Origin: Euborellia annulipes
Lineage: Eukaryota; Arthropoda; Insecta; Dermaptera; Anisolabididae
DNA length: 64,000 bases
NCBI GenBank assembly: GCA_023213315.1
Contig: JAKCPI010012715.1
Span: 43,004-107,003, forward strand
Reading direction: 5' to 3'
The position numbers and the translations under genes are program-made. Below, in pieces: positions 34,431-45,603 of this stretch. Each line of letters begins with the position of its first letter. Positions within the stretch are counted from its first letter, which is position 1. The notes under the pieces were generated by a model that searched no databases, was not told where the DNA came from, and saw nothing but the letters and a program-made list of their open reading frames with translations.

Positions 34431-35046
34431 AAAATAACCGGAATTAATTTTACTAGGAAATTCTGCTTACTTTTATTTAAATTCCATTACAGACCATCAA
34501 AGTAATCTCTCGAGGACAAAATACAAAGATTCCAACGTTCAGTCCACTGGTGAAAACACTCCCAGACTCCTTTTTGATAGTCCATTTAGTACATTTTGTT
34601 GTTTAGCTCTCGATCACTTGGTGAACAAGCAACGTACTGTTACTTCGAATTACTATTGTGAAGTATTAAAGGGACCATTAAGAAGGAAAATTGCAACAAG
34701 AAGATCACATCTTGCTCAAATGGGATCCTTCACCAAGATACCGCACATAGTGCCATCAGAATTCAAGAAACAATCACTGAATTAAGCATTGAGGTGATGT
34801 CACATTCACCTTATTCACCGGACCTAGCGCCGTGTGACTTACCCCTATTTCCTGGACTTTCGGGGTCGTCATTTTTAGAGTGATTGAGAATTAAACAACA
34901 AAATTTCTGGTGTACTCAACAGGGAGTATTTTGAACAGTGGACTGAATGCTGTATTTTGTCCAAGGGAGATTATTTTGAAGGTCTGTAATGGAATTTGAA
35001 TAAAAGTAAGCAAAAAAATAATTCCGGCTATTTTTTGACACCCCCT
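34431..35046 (+). mobile_element. Decayed mariner-like transposon
   Basis: Inverted ends GGTGTCAAAAAATAACCGGA and (reverse complement) GGTGTCAAAAAATAGCCGGA. Near 34735-34850 a frame reads SPYSPDLAPCDLP, the mariner SPYSPDLAP(S/C)DY motif, preceded by a HQD relic. Most of the ~1-kb transposase is deleted or broken. Confidence 0.85.
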
Positions 35047-35238
35047 TGCTGATCTCAGAGTTCTATGCCGGAGTTAGGTTGGCTTGACAGTGCTCTAAAT
35101 CGGACCTATTCAGGGCCAGTAGGAGCTAAATTTTTACTCGGGATTTAATATAGCTCTTGCCTTCGAAAACACTCTAAGTAATTTTTTAGTATACACCTAT
35201 TATCAATACCTATAATATTTAAATATTTTTTTTTTTAC

Positions 35239-35385
35239 CGGATTAACAGCAGGAACATAAATATTTAAATAGAGACAATCGAGATCTCCTTGAACGCAAT
35301 CTGTATTCTCTACTTGTTGAGGACACATATTCCCTTCTTGAGTTGCATTCCGAATTCCTGACCAACTCTCTGCTGGAATTGGAGG
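35239..35385 (-). CDS. Esterase A exon 2
   Basis: 147 bp, phase 0 at both ends. It encodes PPIPAESWSGIRNATQEGNM, then CPQQVENTDCVQGDLDCLYLNIYVP. The Cys residues flank the first disulfide loop of the family, and EDCLxLNxYxP (here LDCLYLNIYVP) is the second carboxylesterase signature. Acceptor GTTTTTCAG, donor CCG|GTAAAA. Confidence 0.92.
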
Positions 35386-35439
35386 CTGAAAAACAAAAAC
35401 AAAAATTAATTTATACAATTCAATTCATCAAAAATCATT

Positions 35440-35900
35440 AAGAGCCGCAATTTTTCAGTCAGGTAATAAAAATATATAAATCTGGCTTATTAAAAAATAA
35501 CGCTCTCTTATATTTCAAAAAAATATATATAAATATAATAGCAGAGTGTCCGTATGTCTGTCTGTCTTTATCCGATCCGAGTCCAATCCCCGATCTCTCT
35601 AAAGAAAATAAAAATTTAATTAAATAACAATTTTTATTTAAGAGATTTCATTATTTTAATTAATTGGTTTTAATTTTCGACAAAACTCAATGCTTTCCAA
35701 TGGGCAAAATCATTTTCTGGAATTTTTCGCTCTTTCTCTTAAGAGAATTTCGGGATCCGAGTAATTTTTCTGAAATCTCCATAACGTCCTCTATAAGACT
35801 GCAAAATTTTGTTTCAAAATTCCAACGGGAAGTTGGTCAAACAGAGCGTGACAGACGGACAGAGAGACGGACATTCAGAGGGACAGACGGACATTCCGCG
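35440..35900. repeat. Dispersed repeat E, copy 2 (hAT empty site)
   Basis: Matches 13810-14185, including GCCGCAATTTTTCAGTCA and CAATGCTTTCCAATGGGCAA. At 35842-35856 it reads AGAGCGTGACAGAC, the uninterrupted target of the hAT at 14194. The ORF here is not a gene. Confidence 0.65.
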
Positions 35901-35929
35901 TCAAAAAAAAAGGTAACACCTCTACACAA

Positions 35930-36310
35930 GTCCTGATCTAATCTACCTTAATGACAGTGTAATTCAAGAAACATTTTGATATCAAATATCTTCTAAATTT
36001 CTAAGCAAATTTTAACACAAATACAAATCATTTTAATCAATTTAATACAATTTAAATAAAATATGTCGATTTTCAATTTGAGAGACAAATCAACATAATC
36101 TCGATATGTTTTGTTGGATATTAATTCAAAATTTTGTTTTATAAGAATTTCCAATAAATTAGACAGAGAAAAAATTGAAATGAAAATATTATTTTTAAAG
36201 AAATTTGACGTCAAAGACATTTTGTCTTTATTTTATTTAAATTGTAATTATTTATTAAAATGATATGGATTTGTGTTAAATTTACTTAGAAAATGTACAA
36301 GATATTTCAT
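35930..36310. mobile_element. Palindromic MITE (family G), copy 1
   Basis: Arms around CTAAATTTCTAAGCAAATTT (35992-36011) and AATTTACTTAGAAAATG are inverted. Family members are at 49020-49330/50792-50880 (split), 54170-54260 and 56690-56900. Confidence 0.55.
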
Positions 36311-36311
36311 A

Positions 36312-37023
36312 TTAATGTTGTTCGGATAGTACCCCATAAGTCATAATAGAATCTAAATTTTTTTTTTTAATAAAATTAAAAATTTGAATGCCAAAATTCC
36401 TTATTATAATTTAGTCGTGACCTATCATAGTTTATAATTGTATACTCGAGCAGTTTTTCACGTAATATAGATCTGGCAACATTGCATTTATCAGCTGTTT
36501 ATTTTAAATCTTAAAAAGCTTTCAATTTCATTTTATTTAATATATTACAATGATTAATGCAAATCAGTTTAAACACAATGGACGATTTGCGAGGAAAAAT
36601 ATCGTAAAATGAAAAAAAAAATGTAACTGACAGCGAGAAAAGAGTATTATTTTATGCGACGTTGCCAGGCTGATCTGAGTCTCATTTTTAAATATTGGCT
36701 ACTGTCATTTTGGAGAATTTTTTGACTTTCTTGTTAAAGTATCTTTAAAAGATTTCAACAGAAAGTTTTGATTTTATGTTTAACGTATTCCTCGGAAGTG
36801 AATTGATAAAATGTAAGTTTTTTGTTTTTGTATCTATTGTAGAGGTGGCTATATAATTCGATATGTGTGCGTTTAAGTTTCAATTTTTTAAATTAATTAC
36901 ACGATAACCCTGCGTCAGATCTGCTTCAAAATTTTATTTTATACGTATGTGATAGTGATTAATAACATATTAAAAAATTAGCTTTTAATCTAACAAGGTG
37001 CTTTAATGTCCGAACAACTTTAT
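36312..37023. mobile_element. piggyBac-like MITE, copy 2
   Basis: Opposite orientation to 8482-9265: TGTTGTTCGGATAGTACCCC to GTCCGAACAACTT. The TTAA ends are slightly decayed. No ORF. Confidence 0.6.
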
Positions 37024-37107
37024 ACAATATCAATGAGATAGATTAGACCAAGTCTTTTTAAGGAGAAACAAAGTGTTACGTCCTAATTTCATGAACGGTT
37101 GGCGTAC

Positions 37108-37329
37108 CTTGAAAGCAAGACGTCCAATAGGAGGCCGGGCGTAAGGAATCCCTTTGAAACTGTCAAAACAGAGAGGCGAGTCGAGTCCCAATTGGGTGAG
37201 TCTTCGGACACCTTGTAAAACACCTCCATGCTGGATACGGACTTTCGGATGATAATTCACATCACAACTAGAAACCCACACGACCAATAGAGACAAAAAA
37301 TAAACAATAAATGATGAATGAAGAAGCAT
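37108..37329 (-). CDS. Esterase A exon 1: start, signal peptide
   Basis: 222 bp from ATG to an AAG|GTACGC donor, phase 0. MLLHSSFIVYFLSLLVVWVS is a secretion signal, so the enzyme is likely secreted or in the secretory pathway. It continues to FKGIPYARPPIGRLAFK, the conserved N-terminal carboxylesterase block. With exons 2-9 the product is at least 505 residues (family usually 540-570). Carboxylesterases hydrolyse ester bonds of lipids, hormones, pheromones or xenobiotics; the substrate here is unknown. Introns 1-8 measure about 1.7, 5.9, 5.9, 5.3, 3.9, 1.1, 0.08 and 0.3 kb. Confidence 0.92.
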
Positions 37330-37654
37330 TTTACACGAATGAAATCAATCAGAATGAGAGAGAGAGATTATAAATAGTATAATGAGGAAATTAGAAACGA
37401 AAAAAAAGGTCAGGGATCATCAATAGATTAAAAAAATAAATTCTTCTGAATTAGGATTATATAATAAAAATAGATAACAAAAAATTTGTAATGATGAGGA
37501 AAATTTATTTGAGATAAAAATAGACAAATAAGTTGCTAAAATTTCCTCAAAGGATTAATTGTTATCAATACAATATATAATATCGGAGTGTTTGTCCGTC
37601 TGTCACGCTCTCTTGGCCCAGGGAATATATTCGTGACCGCAAATTCGTACTTTA

Positions 37655-38215
37655 CGTACTTAAAAAAAAAAAAACTAGACTATTATAAGGAATTTTTGAA
37701 TGCGGTTTTTTTTTTTAAATGAATTAAATTCATAAGAGATTATTGGGACATCGAGCTATAATTTTTTTAATGACTTATTAAAAAATTATCGTAATTAATT
37801 TTTTTGTTATCAAGCAAATACAAAAAAACAATAATCTTTAATTTTTTTTTTTTTAATTTAAAAATGAATTTATTGTTATTATTAATCACATATTTATATA
37901 GAAATTTTTAAAATAAGCTTAGATGATTTATTTAAAAAATCAACTGTCAAATTAGTTCAGCATTCTTGCAATAGATGGCAGTCTAGTCTAACAGCCGATC
38001 CCCTAATAGCCTATATTTATATATTTTTATGCTTTTATAAAAGATACATAATATATAATAACATTTATTGTTAAAAGATCAATGAAAATCAACCAAATAT
38101 TATTAGCTACCATTTTGACATCTCTTGGCAAATTTTTGATTTTTTGGGCATACTTTTTATGACACTTATCGGGAGAAACATGCGTAACACCTTCGCTCCC
38201 GTTCTCCTTTAATGA
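37655..38215 (+). repeat. Dispersed repeat C, uninterrupted copy
   Basis: Shares ACTAGACTATTATAAGGAAT, CAATAGATGGCAG, ACAGCCGATCCCCTAATAGC and ACATGCGTAACACCTTCGC with 41515-42620 (split by a Penelope dimer), 43190-43530 and 54255-54850. No coding potential. DNA 37330-37654 upstream of esterase A holds no other feature I could support. Confidence 0.65.
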
Positions 38216-38620
38216 CCCTATATAAGTAGTCAAAAATTCAATGTCGAGATTTTGATGGATATACACGTTTTGTGGTCCAATGAATCCAAAAAAGTGGTTT
38301 TCGTGACATGGTCTGTCTGTGTGTGTGTGTGAAAAAATATCTCAAGAACGGAAAGAGATATGAGGTTGAAATTTTATATTTAAGTTAGGCACCCCCCTGG
38401 CACGTAGCTTTTGAACAAAATCGACCAAAGAGTACTAGTACTTTACTGATGCACTTTTTCAGTTTTTTTTTTTCGCAAAATTCACTCCAACAATTTTGAT
38501 TAAAATTCAAAAATAAATTATTTTTTATAGATGCTTTTTAAAATGTATATTCTCATTTTGCCATTGGAATCTTTTAAAGCACATTTTACTATTGTATTTG
38601 TGTTATAAGTCACACTAGAT
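38210..38620 (-). repeat. Repeat family B, partial copy
   Basis: Contains GATTTTGATGGATATACACG, a short GT tract and GAGTACTAGTACTTTACTGA. The end with the SINE target is missing. Confidence 0.6.
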
Positions 38621-38650
38621 TTTTTTTCTTTTTATAAAAATAAAAAAAAT

Positions 38651-39420
38651 CATTGTGTGGTTTTATGAAACCACGATGCAAGTGAAACTTTTTTTCGGAT
38701 CGTAGGCTTTTAACTGAAAATTATTCAATTAAGGGTATTAAAATCGCGTTTTTAATCTTAACTTAATAATTGGAAAATGGGAAATGAGAAATGAAATCAA
38801 TAGATGTGCATGTTAAAAACTGAGAACAATATTTATTTAGTAATTGAATCATTTTAAATTATTTTAAAAATTATATTTTATCAATTTAAAAATTGAAAAA
38901 TTAAATCTCACAATTATTTTTTTATAATTCGTCTTATATATTAAATTTCAACTTTCCTATTTTTGTCAGGGGGGGGGTCAAACTCGGTTTGTTTACATTT
39001 TTTCCATTTCAAGAGAGTGACGTCATGGAGCTACTCCCTTTGTAAAAAATCGTTCGAAACAAACAATTTATAAAAATTTATACATAGCATATCATTAATA
39101 AAGCAGTGTAAATACCAGGGTCTAAATTAGTTTAGTCCGAAACAATACAATTTGCAAATAAAACAAAATGAATGTGAACTAGGTTATAAACAGTCAACAA
39201 AGCTGCCAAATAGAAAAATATATGCAAGGAGGAGCTTCATGACGTGGACCAATCAAAAACTGTGACCTGAAAATTGTTTGTTTACTAGTTTTTGGCCAAC
39301 CTGTGTATTTAAAGACCTTGATTTTTGTCGCCACGGCCTTTGACGTCACGGCTTGTAACGCGACATGCTGATAGAAAAGCGAACAAATTTAAGAGGACCA
39401 AATAAAAGTTTCACTTTAAA
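38651..39420 (-). mobile_element. Helentron/DINE-1-like repeat with nested hAT
   Basis: Full ends as in 17843-18262 (CATTGTGTGGTTTTATGAAA at 38651; AAAAGTTTCACTTTAAA near 39420). A 354-bp insertion splits it at 38967-39320. Confidence 0.7.
38967..39320. mobile_element. hAT-like insertion, 8-bp TSD
   Basis: ATTTTTGT flanks both ends (38959-38966 and 39321-39328); the empty site is near 18150. Left end CAGGGGGGGG, right end (reverse complement) CAAGGTCTTT. The inverted repeat is weak, so the superfamily rests mainly on the 8-bp duplication. Confidence 0.65.
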
Positions 39421-39792
39421 AAATTGTTTGTTAAAATTCTATAAATTTGTGTGAAGTTTCATATCCTGTTGTGTAAAAAAAAAAAAAATTTGAATTTTAA
39501 ATTAAAAATTGTGATAATAGCATCGAGAGAGAGAGAAAAAAGCAATAACAGGGTAGCATTTGTCAAATAAAGAATAAATTAAACCATGTTTTTAATAAAT
39601 TTCCAATAGAATAGTGACTGCCTTCCCCACTGACTGTCAAATACAAAGTAGATATTAATTATACAAAGAGAATAAGAATTCTAAATGATCAAATTGAAGA
39701 CTAAAGGAGATCAAAGGAAAAGATTTGGTTATTTAATAATAAATTACACAATATAAAACCAAACAGAAATTTTTTAATATTTTTCATAAACA

Positions 39793-41236
39793 TATGGCGG
39801 CTACAGACTTGACAAGCATCCACATGCAATCTTTTTGTAGGAGAATTTTGCGTCAAGCATTTTATTTGTGCAAGCCGCTTGATGCTCAATTGAATTTTAA
39901 GGTGCGAGTCTCGGGGTGCTAATTTTGGGAGATTTTGAGGCTATCGATCTCAATTTTTTTTTTTTTATTAAAGCTATTTAAAATGCCTACAACTTATAGA
40001 AGCCCTTTTTTTGATTTTCGAAAAAATAAATTTTTTTTTAGATTAATCGCGTTAAAAAAAAGATATTTTTTAAAAATTTAAAAATCTTATAGATAATGAA
40101 ATTAGTAATCATTGTGTTAAAAAATAATTAATTTTTTACCCTTAAGGTTGTTCGGACATTAAAGCACTTTATCATATTAAAAGCTAATTTTTTAATATGT
40201 TATTAATCACTATCACATACGTTTAAAATAAAATTTTGAAGCAGATCTGACGCATGGTTATCGTGTAATTAATTATTAAAAAATTGAAATTTAACATGTA
40301 GCCTATGGGGAATAACGACGAAACGCACACATATCGAATTATATAGCCACCTCTGCAATAGATACAAAAACAAAAAACTTACATTTAATCAATTCACTTC
40401 CATAAAATACGTTAAAAATAAAATCAAGAGTTTCTGCCGAAGGCTTTTAAAGAAATATTAACAAGAAAGTCAAAAAATTCCCCAAAATGACAGTCGCCAA
40501 TATTGAAAAATAAGGAAGATTTGAGAGTGAGACCAGTCCGGCAACATCGCATAAAATAATTGTCTTTTCTCGATGTCAGTTACATTTTTTTTCCATTTTA
40601 CGATATGTTTTCTCGCAAATCGTCCATTGTGTTTAAACTGATTTGCATTAATCATTGTAATATATTAAATAAAATAAAATTGAAGGCTTTTAAGATTTAA
40701 AATAGATAGTTGATGAATGCAATGTTGCCAGATCTATATTACGTGAAAAACTGCTCAAGTCGAAAGTCATTCATTTATTATTTTTGGTAATTAAATTATT
40801 AACTTAATATAATTATCAACTATGATAGGTCACGACTAAATGATAATAAGGAATTTTGGCATTCAAATTTTTAATTTTATTAAAAAAAAAATTTAGATTC
40901 TATTATGACTTACGATGTACTATCCGAACAACCTTAATTAATTAGCTGGAATCTTTCAAATGAAATGGAATAAATCTCTTGTATTCCAACGGGAAAAACT
41001 AACGCCATCTCTTGTGCCATCTAGAGTAACTCGGTAGTGAACGGTTTTTCGAGACGCGCACCTTAACGCACAAGCAAAACTCTCCGGCATTTTATAAACG
41101 TTTTGACATTTAATATTTATTGTGTCTCTGATTAAAGCAAGTGTTATCTTCAAAAAGAGTTTAACTTAATCTTTTCGGCTGTTTCATGCACAAGCATGTA
41201 TGCAGTTATGTGTGTGTGTGTGTATTAGCCGCCTTT
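39793..41236. mobile_element. Element with GGCGGCTA ends, holding a piggyBac-like MITE
   Basis: Left TGGCGGCTACAGACTTGAC and right (reverse complement) GGCGGCTAATACACAC resemble the ends of 24168-25022. A TTAA element is nested at 40142-40937. The right end is only 8 bases from the stop codon of esterase B, so it forms that gene's 3' flank. Confidence 0.5.
40142..40937. mobile_element. piggyBac-like MITE, copy 3
   Basis: TTAAGGTTGTTCGGACATT to ATCCGAACAACCTTAA, with clean TTAA at both ends. Same orientation as 8482-9265. Confidence 0.68.
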
Positions 41237-41244
41237 ATAACATT

Positions 41245-41407
41245 TTAAAATTTCCATATTCTTTGCCAAAATTTCATTCTATTAATGAAATTCTCATCAT
41301 TTAATTGACATTTTATCGATTTCTCTTTTGATATTTTTGATGAATGATTGATATTTAAGAATACGATTTCATCATTTTTTACTGGAGCCAAATTATCATT
41401 TGGTTCT
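41245..41407 (-). CDS. Esterase B last exon
   Basis: 163 bp from a TTTTAG acceptor (entering in phase 2) to TAA. It encodes REPNDNLAPVKNDEIVFLNI, then MKFWQRIWKF and stop. The 'NPxxx ... yLnI ... RxxFW' pattern is the C-terminal carboxylesterase segment. Reaching it requires passing the in-frame TAA in exon 43009-43132. A repeat begins 8 bases beyond the stop codon. Confidence 0.85.
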
Positions 41408-41653
41408 CTAAAACAGAAAGAAAAGTTATAAACAACACAATCGAATTTAATAGAGCCTAGGACGTCATTTGTTTGAAGGCGGGGAGGGCAAATAAATTTA
41501 AACACACCTTCACCAAAAAATTAGACTATTATAAGGAATTTTTTTTTTTTAAAGATTATTGGGGCATAATTTGTTTAATGACTTATTAAAAAATTATCGT
41601 AATTAATTTTTTTGTTATCAAGCAAATACAAAAAAACAATCTGTCCCAATAAT

Positions 41654-42249
41654 GTAGTAGAAAAATAAAGGCCGAGCAGCTAGATTTATTTCTTTAATAG
41701 AGAACTCATAGCGACGTTTCGGTCGACTATGCGACCATCTTCATGGCTACAATGGAGTTTACAAAAAAACATAACATCAAGAGGTTGTATAAATAAAATT
41801 TCAAGACATAAAAATTATCATTACCTAGAGTTCAGTCATAAGAAAAACCTCTCAAGTTGTTTGACAGACATTTCATAAATTTCATTACGATCTATCAGAT
41901 ACAATGCATTCAGCGCCAAAAGTCAATATAAATTTTATTTTAATTACACGGATCTTATATACTTTGGGAATTTATTTTAATATTAAAAAATCTATTAATA
42001 TGTTATTAAATTAGAACTAATAGGTTTTTCTTATGACTGAACTCTAGGTAATGATAATTTTTATGTCTTGAAATTTTATTTATACAACCTCTTGATGTTA
42101 TGTTTTTTTGTAAACTCCATTGTAGCCATGAAGATGGTCGCATAGTCGACCGAAACGTCGCTGTGAGTTCTCTATTAAAGAAATAAATCTAGCTGCTCGG
42201 CCTTTTATTTTTCTACTACATATTGATTCAGCTATTCACCTCGCTAACA
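41654..42249. mobile_element. Penelope-like inverted dimer (family D), 11-bp TSD
   Basis: Inserted in repeat C with GTCCCAATAAT on both sides (41643-41653 and 42250-42260); empty site near 54663. Arms 41654-41845 and 42025-42235 are near-identical inverted copies, each with a hammerhead-like motif (41713-41746 minus, 42128-42160 plus). The core reads AUGAAGA ... GACCGAAACGUC, with A in place of the conserved C. Confidence 0.8.
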
Positions 42250-42624
42250 TGTCCCAATAATCTTTAATTTTTTTTTTTTTAATTTAAAAATGAATTTATT
42301 GTTATTATTAATCACATATTTATATAGAAATTTTTAAAATAAGCTTAGATGATTTATTTAAAAATCAACTGTCAAATTAGTTGAGCATTCTTGCAATAGA
42401 TGGCAGGCTAGTCTAACAGCCGATCCCCTAATAGCCTATATTTATATATTTTTATGCTTTTATAAAAGATACATAATATATAATAACATTTATTGTTAAA
42501 AGATCAATGAAAATCAACCAAATATTATTAGCTACCATTCTGACATCTCTTTGCAAATTTTTGATTTTTTTGGGCATACTTTTTATGACACTTATCGGGA
42601 AAAACATGCGTAACACCTTCGCCC

Positions 42625-42850
42625 CTTAATAGCCGGCCATACACGAACGGTTATTTTTGACAGGCGAAACCCGCAGGTCACTCCCGTGGGTTTAACCCAC
42701 CTGCCGACCATGGCCTGTCTGTTGCCCACTAACGTGCAGGTCCCGACCGCCACCAAACACACCCGCGCCCGAGGTTTTTCTATTTTCTCGCCGGCCTGAG
42801 ACCTTTCATGGCGAGAGTGACGGGCCACCGGTTTTTCAACATAACCTAAA
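42625..42850. other. GC-rich unclassified segment
   Basis: Begins TAGCCGGCCATACACGAACG and is locally GC-rich. The minus-strand ORF has no recognisable similarity. Probably a transposon fragment. Confidence 0.35.
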
Positions 42851-43008
42851 ATTTAGGACGGAATTATACTATAATTCCAACTTGTTTGTTCTGTATCAAC
42901 TTTTTTATATTATTATGTGGGAGGGGGGGGAGCGAATGTCCGCTGCCCAACTCCCCATTCAAATGACGTCTCTGGCCTTAGCAAATAAGATTCTACAAAA
43001 TTTATTAC

Positions 43009-43132
43009 CTAAATTTTGCAAAATCTGTCCATATTTTAGTAATTTTATCAATAATCTTTAGATCCTCAGGAAGTGGTGTAGGAAGATACGATCTGTACCA
43101 AATATACGGATTTTAGTCATTGTGTGGAACAC
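43009..43132 (-). pseudogene. Esterase B exon 9 with in-frame TAA
   Basis: 124 bp, entering in phase 1 and leaving in phase 2. It encodes GVPHND, stop, NPYIWYRSYLPTPLPED ... IWTDFAKF. It aligns without gaps to exon 9 of esterase A (GVKHGEDLNYLFYRN); the TAA at 43113-43115 replaces the acidic residue after GVKHGE. The rest of the exon, both splice sites and the next exon are preserved, so the change looks recent. The catalytic His lies before the stop. It may be a true null, a polymorphism, a sequencing error or a recoded site. Confidence 0.82.
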
Positions 43133-43189
43133 CTAAAAAAGAATTTGATTTCAAATTTTATTTAATAAATTCTTACGATCTTAAGAGAG

Positions 43190-43530
43190 ATGTACTTAAA
43201 AAAAAAAAAAAAACTAGACTATTATAAAGAATTTTTTTTTTTAATGAATAAAATTCATAAGGGATTATTAGTTATAATTTTTTTTAAAAATTAGGAAAAT
43301 TAATTTTTTTTTTTGTAATTAAACAAATACGGAAAAACAAACTGTTACTTGAATTTTAAATTTAAAAATGAATTTATTATTATTCACATATTAATTAAGA
43401 AAAATTTAAATTAAATTTAGATGATAAAACCGTCAAAATAGTCGAGTATTCTGCCGTTAGATGGCTGAACTAGTTATCCTACGGCATTATCAGATCACTT
43501 ATATATATATTTTTTTTTAATTATTATTAT
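43190..43530 (+). repeat. Dispersed repeat C, diverged copy
   Basis: ACTAGACTATTATAAAGAA onward, more diverged than 37655-38215; the far end resumes near 45000-45105 (CATCTGTTGGCAAATTTTCG, ACATGCGTAAAAGCCTCG). DNA 43531-44086 between is AT-rich. One minus-strand frame there (ETIQHIVCECPTFAPIRSHY) resembles the Cys/His tail of a LINE ORF2, but it is too short to call. Confidence 0.5.
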
Positions 43531-44244
43531 TTATTTATTTGTACATTGGTAATTATTTTTACAAAGAATCTGAGACATGAAAAAATATACAATAATTAGC
43601 AACAAGTTTTTTTTCTACATGAGACTAATCAAACATAATAAAAGATTTTATGCTTTCGTTAATAAAAAAAATAAATGTTTTTTGCTTACTGGATGGTGGG
43701 GATTTCTCAAATATTTGATGAGTTCTTGCATAGAGGCATTTTTGAGTTCTTTAATATAGTGGGATCTTATGGGGGCAAAAGTAGGACACTCACAAACAAT
43801 ATGTTGAATTGTTTCTTCTTTTTGAAGGTTGTACAAATTTGTCTTTGGTCAATCTGATTTGTTTATATGGAATTTAATGAAGTATTTGCCCGCTGATCTG
43901 ACTTATTACGACTTTGATATAATTTTAGTTTTTATTAGCGTGAACTTAATTCGTGTGATTAATTCAAAGGTTACAATATTTAAATTTTTAACTTTATTTT
44001 TTTACATTTATATTATTATCTTAATTAATGCCTTACTAATTATGAATTACAATTTTTTTACAATAATAAATGACAAATGGCCCAAGCAGGGGCGTATATA
44101 GAAATTTTTCGGGGGGGGGGGCCCGAACTCAAAAATTTTTCTGCGGAAAATTTTTTTTTTAAGAAACTAAATTTTTTAATAATGAAAAATTGGAGATATC
44201 AGCCAAATTGGAATAATCCAGGTTCAATAAAACTCCCAGAATAA

Positions 44245-44279
44245 GACGTTTCGGCCTGAATTTATTTGGCCATCTTCAG
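44245..44279 (-). ncRNA. Hammerhead ribozyme-like core E1
   Basis: CUGAAGA, stem II GGCC/GGCC with a loop from AAAUAAAUUCA, GAAAC, GUC. All conserved core boxes are present (CUGANGA allows A at N). Helix I pairing with the left flank is weak. Confidence 0.7.
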
Positions 44280-44460
44280 TCAGGATTATTCCAATTTGGC
44301 TGATATCTCCAATTTTTCATTATTATCACATCACCAGCCACAACCCAAAAGCAACTATTATACATCTGAGAGTAATCGACATGCTGCAACATCTGCTACA
44401 GATTGACAAATCCCGGTTTGATCACATGTGCACTTGCACTATGTGTATAATTCCCAATAA

Positions 44461-44495
44461 CTGAAGATGGCCAAATAAATTCAGGCCGAAACGTC
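44461..44495 (+). ncRNA. Hammerhead ribozyme-like core E2
   Basis: Same core as E1 on the plus strand. Helix I is good: 5' CCCAAUAA pairs with 3' UUAUU, then GGG after a 2-nt bulge. Confidence 0.78.
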
Positions 44496-45170
44496 TTATT
44501 CTGGGAGTTTTATTGAACCTGGATTATTCCAATTTGGCTGATATCTCCAATTTTTCATTATTATCACATCACCAGCCACAACCCAAAAGCAAATAAATTT
44601 TTTTTCACACGAAATTTTTTGCGGAACATTTTTTCTTTTGCTGAACCAAAGTTTTCCATCCTGCGGAAAAATTTGTTGCGCTGATGTCTGTATATCCCTA
44701 TATATGTACCATCTATTGCAATAGTATTGAGAATAAAGCCCGGAAGTTAGGCAGCCCAAATGGCAGCTGGTCTGTCTAAGAAATATCTTTTTCAAAGCAG
44801 ACAATAGGGCGATCGGCCTTTATTACCATAAAAATTTATCTTTTTAATATATTAGTGAACGTGTACCATTTGGGCTGCCTAACTGCCGGGCTTTATTCTC
44901 AATACTATTGCAATAGATGGTATATGTGTTTGGGAAATTTCGGGGGGGGCCCGGTCCCCTCGGCCCCCCCCGCCCCTGGGCCCAAGGTTCGGCCAATTAT
45001 CATGGGTTAAATATACACCTCTACTATTCTGCCATCTGTTGGCAAATTTTCGACTTTTAAGGCCCCCTTAATGGCAAAAAAAAAACATGCGTAAAAGCCT
45101 CGACTTAAACGATTTCACTGATCAAAATAAAGAAGTTAATTCACACCAGATTTTTTAAATAGATATTTAC

Positions 45171-45321
45171 CTTGTAAATTTTTTTCAGTGTTGTTTTCTT
45201 TTTTATTTAATTCTCCTAGGAATGAAAATATATAAAAGTAATAGTTATTCCCCGGATTGGCTCTGGCCATTGTTCGAATCATCCTCCAGGGTCCAGTTAA
45301 ATAATGGAAATCTGAAAGAAA
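45171..45321 (-). CDS. Esterase B exon 8
   Basis: 151 bp, entering in phase 0 and leaving in phase 1. It encodes FLSDFHYLTGPWRMIRTMAR, then NNYYFYIFSFLGELNK. It aligns with esterase A exon 12023-12164. Acceptor TTTTTTAG, donor AAG|GTAAAT. Confidence 0.88.
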
Positions 45322-45603
45322 CTAAAAAAAAAGCAGTTAATAATTTATGGTTTCTATATATTAATAACTCTGGCAAATTGCCTAAATGAAGACAATTGCC
45401 TCAAAAGGAAAAAAAAACGAGGAGGGGGTGGGAATTAAAAAAAAAAATATAATTTATGACTTGAACGTTGGAATCCGGAATTCAATTAAAAATATCTAAG
45501 TGATGAATAAATTATTTAAAAAAAAGAAAAAAAAAGGTAAAATCGCCTTTCAACTTTGATATGAACATTTAACGAATTCATCTTCTTGATGGCAAATAAT
45601 AAC

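Larger units (their letters stand above)
44178..44593. mobile_element. Penelope-like inverted pair (family E), ~10-bp TSD
   Basis: Flanked by TAAATTTTTT (44168-44177 and 44594-44603). It carries two hammerhead cores in opposite directions, and a direct repeat of about 70 bp (44282-44352 and 44520-44592). The minus-strand ORF across it is not a gene. Confidence 0.75.
44087..44978. mobile_element. hAT-type element, 8-bp TSD, hosting a Penelope dimer
   Basis: Ends CAGGGGCGTATATAG and CCCCGCCCCTG with GGCCCAAG on both sides (44079-44086 and 44979-44986). Nested inside are a Penelope-like insertion (44178-44593) and a palindrome (about 44690-44930; GCCCGGAAGTTAGGCAGCCC against GGGCTGCCTAACTGCCGGGC). 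A truncated relative starts at 48413. Confidence 0.88.

Noticed and set aside
37330..37380. TATA box for esterase A (TATTTATA near 37370)
   Set aside because: It lies about 40 bases from the ATG, leaving almost no leader, and such words are common in this AT-rich DNA.
41713..42160. Family D hammerheads as functional ribozymes
   Set aside because: The conserved C of CUGANGA is A in both arms, so I list the element but not intact ribozymes.
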